Assembly: GCF_947179165.1 (NCBI RefSeq) | Contig: NC_077245.1 | Span: forward strand, 44,780,786-44,844,785 | From: Solanum dulcamara | Lineage: Eukaryota; Streptophyta; Magnoliopsida; Solanales; Solanaceae | Direction of reading: 5' to 3' | Length of the DNA: 64,000 bases | Part shown: positions 32,718 through 43,069 of the stretch, one piece after another | Layout of the letters: each line of letters starts with the position of its first letter | How positions within the stretch are numbered: the stretch's first letter is position 1 | Position numbers and translations under genes: made by a program | Notes under the pieces: generated by a model | What the model was told of the DNA's origin: nothing | What the model saw: the letters and a program-made list of their open reading frames with translations, nothing else | Database searches by the model: none

Positions 32718-32729
32718 TCTTTGATATCA
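32718..32729 (-). other. Decayed primer binding site of D
   Basis: Minus-strand TGATATCAAAGA resembles the iMet site TGGTATCAGAGC with three changes, 4 nt from the LTR end. Confidence 0.65.
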
Positions 32730-32733
32730 GCTT

Positions 32734-33271
32734 TGTCACAACCCCAACCTATAATGACTGGCACCCATAATACTCATTTTAGTGGAGAACTATTTAACAG
32801 CCCAATAACAATAATCGCAGTAGCTATACAAGCTTAAAGATGGAGAAGAAGGTTTAAATCAAAGACAAGTACTGAGTTCCCATAAACTCAAAAAACTACC
32901 TAGTTAAAACCTCCATTATGCGAAATTAAAGACCCCTAGGAAATAAAAGTCATCGTACCAAAACTCTAAACTAACAAGTCTAGAACATGAGTATGACTCC
33001 AAATAGAAACCTTGTCTGAACACCTAAGTCGTGGAAAAGAAAAGGAATAGAATAACGATAGAGTCCACAACAGCTTGAAGGAACAACTCATCCTTAAAAT
33101 CGAAGACACGATCACTCCTCTAGACAAGCTCTTTCCACAACTGGCTAAATAGGCTCTGTACTCAACAAAAAAGATGAGCAACTATAGTATCAGTTCAAAA
33201 AGATAATGTTGTACTGGTAAGATCATGCGGTTAGCCAGTAAGCGGATCATAGATAAGTAAATTCAATACAA

Positions 33272-33321
<50 letters not shown>

Positions 33322-34509
33322 TCAAAAACATCTCAATATCTCAATTCAATGTCTTCCACATGCTATAATTAAACACAAGGGTCCTCTCAAGGGACCTACA
33401 AATAATCAACTTTATGTCTGAATGTGACACTCGATCCAAGTATGTGTCAGAATGTGACACCCAATCCAAATACGTGTCGGAATATGATACCTGATCCAAA
33501 TTATGTGTCGGAACATGACACCTGATCCCAAAATAACACAATCACAAGAACATTTAATGTTTACAACATTTATAATACCAAGAACAGGTTCATCATAATA
33601 ATAGGCCATCAAGTGATCATTTCATGCATAATCTAGTATGTTTCCCTATTCATATACATATATGCATATCATTAAGAAATTTAACAAGTATATAAAATAC
33701 ATACGAGAAACTAGACCATCACCTACCTCAAATTCAAGCTTTTACAACCTTATAAAGCAAGAGCCTTCTCTTTCTGGGTTCGTTCTTCTCTTTCTTGGTC
33801 TAGAAAACATTAAATGCATATCAAACATCAATATAATGGCCTAACTAATAGGATATATAAAAAAATTCACTTCCTAGACCTAACCCATGATCCTAACCTT
33901 ACCCTAGGTCTATTTCCCACCATAGATTTTCAGTTCAAACCCCCCCCAATGATTATCACCCATACTTCTAGTTTCTAGGAATCAAAGATTGAATCTAGGG
34001 AGTAAAACCCTTACCTTAAATGTGGAAATTCATGAAAAATCAATTGAAATCGCCTTAGATCGCCTCTTGGGGTTTTAGAAACTGAATGTTGTAGAAAATA
34101 CCGTTTCTGGTCTTTTTCACGACTTAAGTCACGACTGTCCCCCTCTGGCGGGATATGCGGAAATAGTGAGCTTGAAGTTTGTGCTCCAATCCCCGATTTC
34201 TCAACACATCCCTTCCAAATATGCATTAAAATTATACTATTCACGCCAAATTCAATTTTGAGAGTTTTACTCGCCCGAATGCAATTCGGCGAAGCTGCAA
34301 ATGGTTCGTATCATTTTGGCTATCAGCCTATCTAATCAAATTATAGATTTGACCTCCCTTCATTCACGTGATCACCCTAGACTTCACCTCACTCGGAATT
34401 CGTTCAAGCCTAGCCTAGGCTCAAATTTTCCGAAGTTACTACCCGAAGTTTTCTCGCCCGAAATCTTTCATCATTAGCCTATCCCTAATGAAGTAAAAAG
34501 GTCTTTACA
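32734..34509 (-). repeat. 5' LTR of element D (right)
   Basis: Pairs with 25530-27280. It contains the 30-bp array (33410-33530), a splice-donor motif (GT at 34014-34013) and an (AT)n/(TAA)n microsatellite at 33271-33321 that the left LTR lacks. Confidence 0.92.
33271..33321. repeat. (AT)n(TAA)n compound microsatellite
   Basis: Nine AT steps followed by about eleven TAA steps, inside the 5' LTR of D only. Confidence 0.95.
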
Positions 34510-34514
34510 TACAT
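34510..34514. repeat. Target site duplication of D, right
   Basis: TACAT, identical to 25525-25529. Confidence 0.92.
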
Positions 34515-35328
34515 CTCATTTATCATCGTGGTAAATTAAAATTGACATATTGTTGTTTAATTTCAGCCATTGAAATGACCTTAATAAGATATATAGAGTT
34601 TGTTTTTGCTTACAATACCTTCTTTTGAGGTTATGAGAGAGAAGCATTATATGATTGAGATATTTGTGGAAGATAAATAACAAAATGAGGTTAAATCAAG
34701 AAATTAATATCTTATTTACTATGAATTGTGCGTAGGTTATTTTTTCTTGTACCAATTTTTTTTTTAATGTTGCCTTGTTTTGTAAAGATTTTATTGCTAT
34801 GTTGATGTAAAGTGAAATTATTGTTATATAAGAGTCATTTAGATGCTTAAATTGTATATTTAAGTTTTTTACCCTTAAAAAACTTATTGAAATAACTTGA
34901 TTGGAGAGTACAATGACCAGTGCCGGAGCAAGGAATATGATCAAGGGTGTTCACATTTATAAAATAAAAGATTTTAAAAATAAAATAAAAGGTGCACCAA
35001 AATTTTTAAATCCAACTATATAATATTAGCTTTGTCATTTTTTGTAGTTTGTCCTCAAAGCATTATTCAAACAATTTAAAATATATTATTGAGTTTTCGT
35101 TGAAAATTTAAGTTGAACAAAAAAAGATTGCTCGACAGAGGCCAATTAAGAAATCATCATGCACCATTATAACGAAAGTTAAAAGGTAACAAAAGAGAAT
35201 AAAAAATAACTAGAGAAGACTATTTAATCTAACAACCATCTTTGGCGACGTCTGATAGGTCAAAAACAAAATAGAGATTTTAAACAAAAATCAGGCGTAC
35301 TTTGGATTTAAACAAAATTAGTAAAATT
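34515..35328. other. Spacer, no gene
   Basis: AT-rich non-coding sequence. A GGTTATGAGAGAGAAG segment near 34627 resembles GTTATGAGAGAGATG at 23810, so the host sequence split by D seems to have contained repeated blocks. Confidence 0.5.
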
Positions 35329-35470
35329 TCAATTCCAATGAATTGAAAACTCCATTTTTGGTTTGACTTAAAAAAATTCGATAGACTTTTTGTACTTCAA
35401 ACGTCACAAAGAAAATGGCCTCTGCATCCAATTTGCGCTCTAAATTTGTTGACAATCATTGCTCTTATAG
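35329..35470 (+). repeat. 140-bp direct repeat, copy 1
   Basis: Matches 35793-35935 closely (shared AAAACTCC, GGTTTGACTTAAAAAA, GACTTTTTGTACTTCAAACG, ATGGCCTCTG, TTTGTTGACAATCATTGCTC). The ATG at 35415 here is out of frame with the hydrophobic peptide seen in copy 2. Confidence 0.9.
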
Positions 35471-35564
35471 TATTAAGAAGATTCTAACTTTGTTACTTAT
35501 AAATAGTTTCTTTTGTTCAAATGTAGTGTAACTAGGAGATCTGTTTTTATTTATTGAAACTATC

Positions 35565-35674
35565 GTAAGGGTCTATCAGAAATAACTTCTCTACTTTTAA
35601 AATAGAAATAAAATGTGAATACACTTTATCCTCCTCAGACCCCACTTGGTGGGATGACACAGTTTTTGTTGTTG
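35565..35674 (+). mobile_element. TS-SINE-type 3' fragment
   Basis: About 110 bp with the decayed 3' end of the TS SINE/RTE type (AAGGGTCTATCAGAAATAAC, CAGACCCCACTTGGTGGGAT, TTTTTGTTGTTG). It is flanked by near-identical 20-bp repeats TTTTATTTATTGAAACTATC (35545-35564) and TTTTATTTGATGAAACTATC (35675-35694), 18 of 20 matching. It is 5' truncated and sits between the two 140-bp direct repeats. Confidence 0.75.
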
Positions 35675-35792
35675 TTTTATTTGATGAAACTATCCAACCA
35701 ATTAGAAATATAGAGCTACCCCAGGACAAAATTCTCAAAGGCATGAAAGTGACCCTTTGAATATATCACTGCCAACTTGGAGATTCATGTAA

Positions 35793-35935
35793 TAATTCCA
35801 ATGAGTTGAAAACTCCCTTTTTAGTTTGACTTAAAAAATTTCCATAGACTTTTTGTACTTCAAACGTCACAAGAAAATGGCCTCTGTTAATTCAATTTGC
35901 GCTCTAAATTTGTTGACAATCATTGCTCTAAATTT
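35793..35935 (+). repeat. 140-bp direct repeat, copy 2
   Basis: Second copy of 35329-35470, 464 bp downstream, containing the short open frame at 35877. Confidence 0.9.
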
Positions 35936-35963
35936 AGTCAAACACTTTTTGGTATATATATAA
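35877..35963 (+). other. 28-codon ORF, signal-peptide-like
   Basis: ATG at 35877, stop TAA at 35961-35963. The peptide begins MASVNSICALNLLTIIALNL, hydrophobic and signal-peptide-like, after a conserved 90-bp upstream block that could be a promoter or leader. It may be the start of a small secreted protein gene whose body was lost. No family is recognised. The upstream copy (ATG 35415) is frameshifted. Confidence 0.3.
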
Positions 35964-36086
35964 ACACTACAAGAAAATACATTTAAAGCTACAAAATATA
36001 TTGTAGTTGTAAACATTAAAATTATATTGGATTTAAATCCATAAATTAATTTGGACTATATTAAATTCAAGAAAATAGTCCAAATG

Positions 36087-36376
36087 ATGTGGCAATCCAA
36101 GTCAAATAAATGATCCACTAAAAGTACACTATGTGTCAAAGTTATGTGGCAATCCAAGTCAAATTAAATAAGCCACTAAAATCACACCACGTGTCAAAGT
36201 TATATGACAATCCAAGTCAAATTAATTGAGTCATTAGAATCATGTCATGTGCCAAAATTATGTGGCAATTCAAGTCAAATTAAATAAGCCACTAAAATCA
36301 TGTCACGTGTCGAAGTTATGTGACAATCTAAGTCAAATTAAATGATCTATTAGAATAATGCCACGTGTATATGTGA
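36087..36376 (+). repeat. Five 58-bp repeats in F LTR with CACGTG boxes
   Basis: Units start ATGTGGCAATCCAAGTCAAA or similar at 36087, 36144, 36202, 36260 and 36318 (steps 57, 58, 58, 58). CACGTG occurs at 36188-36193, 36304-36309 and 36362-36367, in the first two cases as CACGTGTC. The 3' LTR keeps the array at 56365-56655. Confidence 0.92.
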
Positions 36377-36476
36377 CATATTCTGACCAATCAAATTAAA
36401 GCTCTTCACCAAAGAAATTCGATTGATCAGTTCAAACCAACCAATCAAATCACACCCTCATACCACTCCCTACAAC

Positions 36477-36484
36477 TATAAATA
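36477..36484 (+). promoter_or_regulatory. Core promoter of F LTR
   Basis: TATAAATA in CTACAACTATAAATAGAGG, with a CCAAT motif about 37 bp upstream. The array of CACGTG repeats lies directly upstream. The same promoter is present in the 3' LTR (about 56755). Confidence 0.7.
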
Positions 36485-36941
36485 GAGGTCCTCATTATTC
36501 TCAGAGGGGGTGGAGGTTTTCAAGAACAAGAAGCAAGAAGAGAGCTCGTGGATCAAAGGCCACAAATTTTCTACAAAGCTACAAAGTTCAAGTAATCAAA
36601 TTCAAGCTCAAGTTCAAGATCAAAAATGAAAGAAAATATCATGAAGTTCAAGATCAAGTTACTTGTTCATATTTATTATTCGTCATAACCATACAAGTGT
36701 TCGTGATGAATAATTCAAATCCAAATTTGATGACGAAGATTCAAGATCAAGCTCTTCAAGCCCTTGACTCTAAATCAAATTCAAGTTCAACATATTCCAT
36801 ATTATTTAAAGAATCAGAGGATTATCATAGAGATTGTAACATGCAGTACATTTTGAAATCAAATATCACACTTTGTTACTCCAATTTTCTGGTCTTGATT
36901 ATTTATTTTTCTCGGCTCGAAAATTTATTATTTACAAATTT

Positions 36942-36959
36942 TGGCACGCCCAGTGGGAC
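36942..36959 (+). other. Primer binding site of F
   Basis: TGGCACGCCCAGTGGGAC begins with TGG (complement of the tRNA CCA end) 5 nt after the LTR. The tRNA is not the initiator Met; I cannot name it with confidence. Confidence 0.7.
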
Positions 36960-37012
36960 AATCTCTACCTCTCATCTCTTTATATTGATCATCAAACTTT
37001 AAGAATACTTAA

Positions 37013-38880
37013 ATGGCATCTAAGAAGTTTGACTCCAGGACTATTATTGCTAAGGCTACTAATTCCAAGTTTTTCTCTGAGGTGGAGAACATACTGGATG
37101 CGGCTATAGAAAGTTTGGGACCCATCACTAGGAACAGAGCAAACTTGCTAGGACAACAAGCACTTCAAGTGCCGTCTGCATCAGTTCCTATTTTTGATCT
37201 TCCATTTTCAAATGGGGAAAGATTCTTTCTGAATGAATTAGAAGAAGGAGAGAATATAGATGATATTGTTGAAAAGACGTTGGCTCGACTTAGTCCTTTT
37301 AACAAAAGGAATTACACTATTCAAGATGAAGATAATGTCTTGATCACTAGATCTGCCCCATTCACTCCACGTAATTTGTTTTAAACAAATTTCAATTTGA
37401 GGTAAAATCCATGTTTTACTCCATCATCCATAACTTCCATCCAAGCGATGATGACTAACACCTCAACTATTGAAGAACAACTGGCGAGTTTGACAAAGGC
37501 AATTGAAGGTCTAACAAAATATGTGTAAGATCAGGATAATCGAATTGTCAAATTGATGGACAGAGTTGAAAATGTTATGGAGGAGTACTCAAGTCATGCA
37601 CCTGGAAAAAATCCCATGATATAAGAAAAAGAAGATTCAGTTACAAAGCAAATAAATATGGATGATGAGATGCAAGTATCCGCTGAAGGAGGAATTCCTA
37701 TTCATCAACTAAATGACTTCATTATGGGAAATATCAAAGATAAGTATGATGTGTCTTCAAAGTCATCGTTTACATATGCAAATCCATACACTTCAAGAAT
37801 CGATGTTTTGAAGATGCCTATAGGTTATCAACCTCCAAAATTTCAATAATTTGACAAAAAGGGAAATCCAAAGAAACACATTGCCCATTTTGTTGAAACT
37901 TGCAATAATACTGGAACATATGGAGATTATCTGGTCAAACAATTTATGCACTCCTTACAAGAAAATGCCTTTGACTGGTATACAGATCTCGAGGCTGGCT
38001 CTATTGATAGTTGGGAATAATTTGAGCATGAATTTCTCAATTATTTCTATAGCACAAGGCATACTGTGAGTATGGTTGAACTCACAAATACAATTCAATG
38101 GAAAGATGAACATGTCATCGAGTTCATCAACCGATGGAGAAATGCAAGCCTCAATTGTAAGGATAGGCTTAGTGAAACTTTCAGAATAGAAATGTGTATT
38201 CAAGGAATGCGTTGGGGACTTCATTATATCCTATAAGATATTAAACCCAAATCATTTGAAGAACTAACCACACGTGCTCATGATATGGAGTTGAGCATGT
38301 CTGCAAGCGAAATTGAAGGACCACTTATTTGTGAGCCTCACAAGGGAAAAGATAAAATAGAGGTAAAGAAAGGAGGAAAATCGACACCTAAGTTTTGAAA
38401 TAAGGAGTCTATAAATGTTAATATCGTACCTTTGAAAGTATCTACAAATCTAAGTAAGAATCAAAGGGTGAAGACCACAACTTTTCAGAATAATGCTGGT
38501 AGAAAGCTGACTTTGAAGGAAATGCAAGAAAAAAGTATCCATTCTTAGACTCAGATGTTCCAGCAATTTTTGAAGAGCTTCTGGCATTAAAAATCTTTGA
38601 GCTACCTGAAATGAAGCGTCCAGATGAACATGGGAGGACTAATGATCCAAATTACTACAAATATCATCGTTTGATGGTCCATCCTATTGAAAAGTATTTT
38701 ATCTTTAAGGAAAAGATTATGGATTTGGCCCGTGAAGGAGAGATATTGCTTAAAGATGAGAAAGAGAGTTTAAATCAAGTCTCTGTCACTTTTGGTTCAG
38801 TCAATCTCATAGTTCTTTGCAACTTTTTCAAAATAAATGATGGTGGCGATGTCCTAGCCACATCACCACCATAAATGATT
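37013..38880 (+). pseudogene. Element F gag, broken
   Basis: The start ATG at 37013 (MASKKFDSRTIIAKATNSKF) begins a frame that runs to about 38550 with several stops (37382, 37528, 37621, 37847 and others, mostly at Gln or Trp positions). The capsid core is clear: NPKKHIAHFVETCNNTGTYG, FDWYTDLEAGSIDSWE, FYSTRHTVSMVELTNT and DEHVIEFINRWRNASLNCKD. After a frameshift, NYYKYHRLMVHPIEKYF (about 38650-38705) matches the CKYHR..HP...C zinc-like motif of this lineage, but the Cys positions are Tyr. This is a retrotransposon gag of Tat type, non-functional. Confidence 0.85.
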
Positions 38881-39142
38881 AAATTTGGTGACTTCGAGCC
38901 GATAGATGTTAACACATTATCGCTCCTTCCCTTGATAAATGAAGTAATAGGGGAAGATAAACCTCTGGAGGAAAATCAATCTTGCGGTGCTTATACTGAT
39001 GATGAGGGATGGATTTTAGTAACACGATAAAGACGTTGTAAAACAAGATCGCAAAGAGAGCCAAGTAATCAAGTGACAAGAGCAAAAATGAAGAAACTAT
39101 CTAAAACTCAAAGGGTAAAGAAGAATATGAAGAAGTCAAGAG

Positions 39143-39778
39143 TTGGGGGGGAATTACTATCAAAAACAACATTCTTCGGTGACATTAAAGGAATTCTTGC
39201 CAAGTTGGTTCCACGAAAAGATTTCTCATTGTGACACCAAGGCCTCATGTTGTAACATTGATAAAAAAGAGACAACAGGAGAAGACTCATCGCCATCATT
39301 ACTTCCATCACATGAAGGCCCTATCAAGTCTCACTCTGAAGAAGTGGAAACTTATGATGCGAAGTTTACATTCAGTAATGATGATCTTTTATTGGGTGAA
39401 GTGTTGCATAATTGTCCTTTATATATGGTAGGTTTTGTGCGTGGATATAAAGTTAATAGGATCATGGTGGATGATGGATCTGGGGTCAATATTCTCCCTA
39501 TTCGTACTGTGAAGAAACTTGGAATCCCGATAAATGAACTATTTGAAAGTCATCTGATGATTCAAGGATTTAACCAAGAGGGGCAGAGACCCATTGGTGC
39601 TATCAAATTAGGTATAATGATGGGAAATATGCATTTGAGTGCATGGATACATGTTATTGACTCAAAGACCTCGTGTAATATCTTGTTAGGAAGACCATGG
39701 ATACATGAGAACAGAGTGGTACCGTCCAACAACCATCAATTTTTAAATACTTTGAAGATGAGGTTCAAAAGAAGGTAG
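39143..39778 (+). pseudogene. Element F aspartic protease
   Basis: A long open stretch (211 codons). The protease core begins near 39370 with FTFSNDDLLLG. The catalytic loop is NRIMVDDGSGVNILPIRTVK (about 39448-39507), with D-G-S as in the Tat lineage. ELFESHLMIQGFNQEGQRPI, LSAWIHVIDSKTSCNILLGR and PWIHENRVVPS follow, the last being the second hallmark. The domain itself looks intact; the surrounding polyprotein is not. It ends at TAG 39776-39778. Confidence 0.85.
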
Positions 39779-40979
39779 TTGCATGATGAACCTTTCATCG
39801 AGACAGAAGCGCACTTTGCTAATGCAAAATTCTATTTGAAAAATCATATTTCAAAAGAAGTCAAAGTTGATAACGCAATACCTGTTGATGTCATAAAAAA
39901 GGTTGATGTAGCACCTGATAATGGGAGGGTCATGATTGAAAAAAATAAAACGCTTTCAGATATGAGTAAAGTACCTAAGACAAATGAGGCAACTTCAAGT
40001 AAGAGAATGATTCCTATTTCTCACTATGTCCAAAAGACAAACAAGGTCAAGATCCCACCCTCTGAGTTGAAGATTAGCAAGTTGACATTTCCTATCAAGC
40101 AAATTGATGCAATCAAATCACCTTCAAAAATGATAGAAGGATTTGTTACACCATCGAATCATGATTCAAATGAATCACTTCCTAAAAAGCGTAAAATGAG
40201 GGTTTTGACCTAAATGTATATAAGTTGTTGGTGAAAGCAGGATACAACCCCAATGAAGCTTTTAAAGTAGGGATGCTTCCAAATGAAGTTATTGAAAAGG
40301 CAAATCATGGCCTAAATCCAAATCAAAGGATGATGATAGAGATAGGGTATGTTGTCAAGCAATCTCATAAATTTTTGGTTACAAACAACCATCGCCAGTT
40401 CAGATCTCTTTGAAAAGGATGAGCATCAACTACATTACCCCTGTGGAAGAACCTATGATATTCAACGAGAAGCCTTTTATGTTTGATCGACTTAGTGGCA
40501 TGACTCCTAACGTTTCTGCATTTGATTGGCTAATCGAATCAACTCTAAAAACTTCAGTGTTTGATCGGTTGGGACCAATGAAGAAGAAATACAAGCGCCA
40601 AGGAAATTATAAAACAATGGAAGAACGGGTGCATGCTCGAGAGCATAATTCACCCAAAAATTGCCCTAATTTGATTCCTTCTAGAATGAGGCAAGAAACA
40701 AAACTTGTAGTTTCATGTGGAGATGCCCTGAGAGCAAGAAAACATACCATAGTTCACACTAGGGAGCGAGATGAAGATGAATAAAGTGTGGGATCATCAA
40801 ATCAAATCACAATTTATGACGGAGAAAGTACTTCACTATATGCAAAAATTAAGGATGGGTTTGTTGATATTCATACATGCCATCACATATCTTTTAATGA
40901 TGGTGATCCTCAAGAAGATGAGGATGTTGAAGATGCGCCGCCTGAACTCTAGGAAGGGATAAAGAATACTGTTGATGCA
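39779..40979 (+). pseudogene. Element F protease-RT linker region
   Basis: A long spacer between protease and reverse transcriptase, characteristic of Tat/Ogre elements. Open pieces: NAKFYLKNHISKEVKVDNAI (from 39779), ISHYVQKTNKVKIPPSELKI, LVKAGYNPNEAFKVGMLPNE (40225) and SVFDRLGPMKKKYKRQGNY (about 40555). The order matches what I recall of these elements. No catalytic function is expected. Ogre elements carry a spliced intron near this region, but I could not place clear splice sites here. Confidence 0.7.
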
Positions 40980-42026
40980 TTGAAAGAAGTAAATCTTGAC
41001 ATTGATGATGATATAAGGACTACATATATAAGTACTTCACTAGATGTCGATGAAGAGAAGAAATATATTGAGCTGCTTATGGAATTTAGGGACGTATTTG
41101 CTTGGAGTTATAAAGAGATGCCAGGATTAGACCCTAAAGTTGTAGTTCATCATCTTGTTGTGAAACGATGGACTCGTCCTGTTAAACAATCTCAACGCTG
41201 CTTTAGACCTGAACTGGTTCCTTTGATCAAAACTGAAGTTAACAAGCTCTTTGAAGCAGGTTTCATTCGTGAAGTCAAATATCCTACATGGATTTAGAGC
41301 ATTGTACCTGTAAGAAAGAAGAATGGAAAAATCCGAGTTTGTGTTGACTTTAGAGATCTTAATAATGCATGCCCTAAGGATGAATTTCCTCTTCCAATCC
41401 CCGAGCTTATGATTGATGCCACAACTGGATACGTGATAATATCTTTTATGGATGGTTCATCTGGATACAATCAAATTCGCATGGTACCAAGGGAATAAGA
41501 ATTTACTACATTTTGCACTCCTAAAGGTATATATTTCTACAAAGTAATGCCTTTTGGTGTAAAAAATGTTAGGGCTACTTATCAATGAGCCATGCAAAAT
41601 ATTTTTGATGACATGCTTCATAAAATCATTAAGTGCTATGTTGATGACTTAGTGGTGAAATCAAGGAAGAGTGATGACCACTTGCAAGATTTAAAAATTG
41701 TGTTCGAACGACTTTGAAGATACTAACTCAAAATAAACTTTTTAAAACATGCCTTTGGAGTTACTTCAAGAACGTTTCTCAGTTTTATTGTTCGACATCG
41801 AGGAATCGAGATCGACCAAGATAAGATAGATGCTATTTTGAACATGCTTGAGCCAAAAAATGTTCATGAGTTAAAAAGCTTACAGAGAAAATTAGCATAT
41901 CTTAGGAGGTTTATTTCAAATCTGGCCGAGAGATGTCAACCGTTCAGTCACCTTATGAAGAAAAATATTCCTTTTGAATGGGACCAAGTTTGTACCAATG
42001 CTTTCGAGAACATAAAGTCTTATTAG
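40980..42026 (+). pseudogene. Element F reverse transcriptase, broken
   Basis: Tat-type reverse transcriptase. Steps: FRDVFAWSYKEMPGLDPKVV, then VKRWTRPVKQSQRCFRPELV, a stop at 41295-41297 in IPxWxS, VRKKNGKIRVCVDFRDLNNA, PLPIPELMIDATTG, SFMDGSSGYNQIRM, and the catalytic CYVDD with YVDD at 41637-41648 followed by LVVKSRK. The thumb reads LEPKNVHELKSLQRKLAYLR. Further stops lie near 41498, 41587 and 41716. The catalytic Asp pair is kept, but the chain is interrupted at least four times. Confidence 0.88.
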
Positions 42027-42467
42027 ATGAAGCCTCCAGTACTTATAGCTCCTATACCTAGAAAACCATTGATTTTATACATTTCAGCACAACAAAGGTT
42101 AGTAAGGGCACTTTTCGCATAAGAAAATAATGAAGGGAAAGAAAATTCCATGTATTACTTGAGTAGGATGATGACACAAAATGAGATCAGGTATTCACCT
42201 ATTGAGAAGTTATGTCTGGCACTCGTATTCTCGATTCAAAAGATAAAGCATTACTTCTAAGCTCATATTGTACAACTTGTCTCTAAAGCGAATCCTATCA
42301 AGTTTGTCATGTCTAAGCCTGTCTTAAGTGATCGACTAGCAAGGTGGTACCTTCAATTTCAATAATTTGAAATTGTGTATATATCTCAGAAGGCAGTAAA
42401 AGGACAAGTGCTAGCAGATTTCTTGGCCAATCATCTAATTTTGAATGATTAGGAGTTATCTGATGAA
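42027..42467 (+). pseudogene. Element F first RNase H (gypsy type), broken
   Basis: It follows the reverse transcriptase thumb. Readable: PPVLIAPIPRKPLILYISAQ (the strand normally holding the first Asp reads YISA, as is common in this lineage), then NSMYYLSRMMTQNEIRYSPI with the conserved Glu context EKLCLALVF, and PVLSDRLARWYLQFQ with AVKGQVLADFLANH at the end. Stops at about 42121 and 42364 interrupt it. This is the ancestral RNase H of gypsy elements. Confidence 0.78.
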
Positions 42468-42915
42468 TTGCCTGACGAAGACGCAATGCTAATGGAAATT
42501 CAGCCACCTTGGAAGATGTATTTCAATGGTGCTGCACATCGTGAAGGATCCAGTGCTGGAGTGATATTTGTCACTTCCCATAGAGAATTTTTGTCGTACT
42601 CCTTTACTCTAACACAATACTTCTCTAATAATGTTGCTGAATATCAAGCACTCTTTCTTGGGCTTGAAATGGTCGTTGATATAAAAACAATTGCAACTAC
42701 AAGTTTTTAGGGACTCCAAGTTGGTGATCAATCAAGTCTTGGGTAATTATGAAGTAAAGAATACTGAGCTACTGCTACACTGCAATTATGCTCAAAAGAT
42801 GATAGGATGGCTTGGAGAGGTGACTATTCAACATGTCCCTAGAAAGGAAAATAAGAAGGCTGATGCATTGGCAGCTTTAGCTTTTACATTAGTATCGCCT
42901 GATGAAATGCAAGTT
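42468..42915 (+). pseudogene. Element F second RNase H (archaeal-like)
   Basis: A second, differently built RNase H follows the first. WKMYFNGAAHREGSSAGVIF is the first strand, where Asp is Asn (usually FDGA). FTLTQYFSNNVAEYQALFLG contains the catalytic Glu. VFRDSKLVINQVLGNYEVKN gives the third Asp (DS), and HVPRKENKKADALAALA the last (ADAL). A frameshift near 42700 splits it in two. An extra RNase H of this type is an established mark of the Tat lineage. The first Asp to Asn change would itself abolish activity. Confidence 0.85.
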
Positions 42916-43069
42916 GTGGTTTGCCAAATATGGATAACTCTGCCTCTAGATGAGCATAAAGAAGAAATTCATCAAGTTATCACCATTTCGGAGGCTAAAA
43001 TTAAAGATTGGCAACAACCAATAATAGATTACTTGTGTTATAAAATATTGCCAGAAAATCTTTGAAGAA

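Larger units (their letters stand above)
25530..34509 (-). mobile_element. Element D: full-length gypsy chromovirus-like element
   Basis: A 9.0-kb LTR retrotransposon on the minus strand with LTRs of 1776 bp (5', right) and 1751 bp (3', left), a decayed iMet primer site and a perfect TSD TACAT. The order from right to left is gag, protease, reverse transcriptase, RNase H, integrase and a chromodomain-like tail. It belongs to a different family from A/E: LTR sequence, gag start (MVNTRYNDV) and the 30-bp repeats all differ. Heavily mutated, including loss of a catalytic Asp in reverse transcriptase. Confidence 0.92.
36008..36936 (+). repeat. 5' LTR of element F
   Basis: Starts TGTAAACATTAA and ends TTATTTACA, 5 nt before the primer site. 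Bases 36008-36689 match 56286-56967. The remaining 247 bp have no counterpart because the 3' LTR is truncated, so the right border rests on the primer site. Confidence 0.8.
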
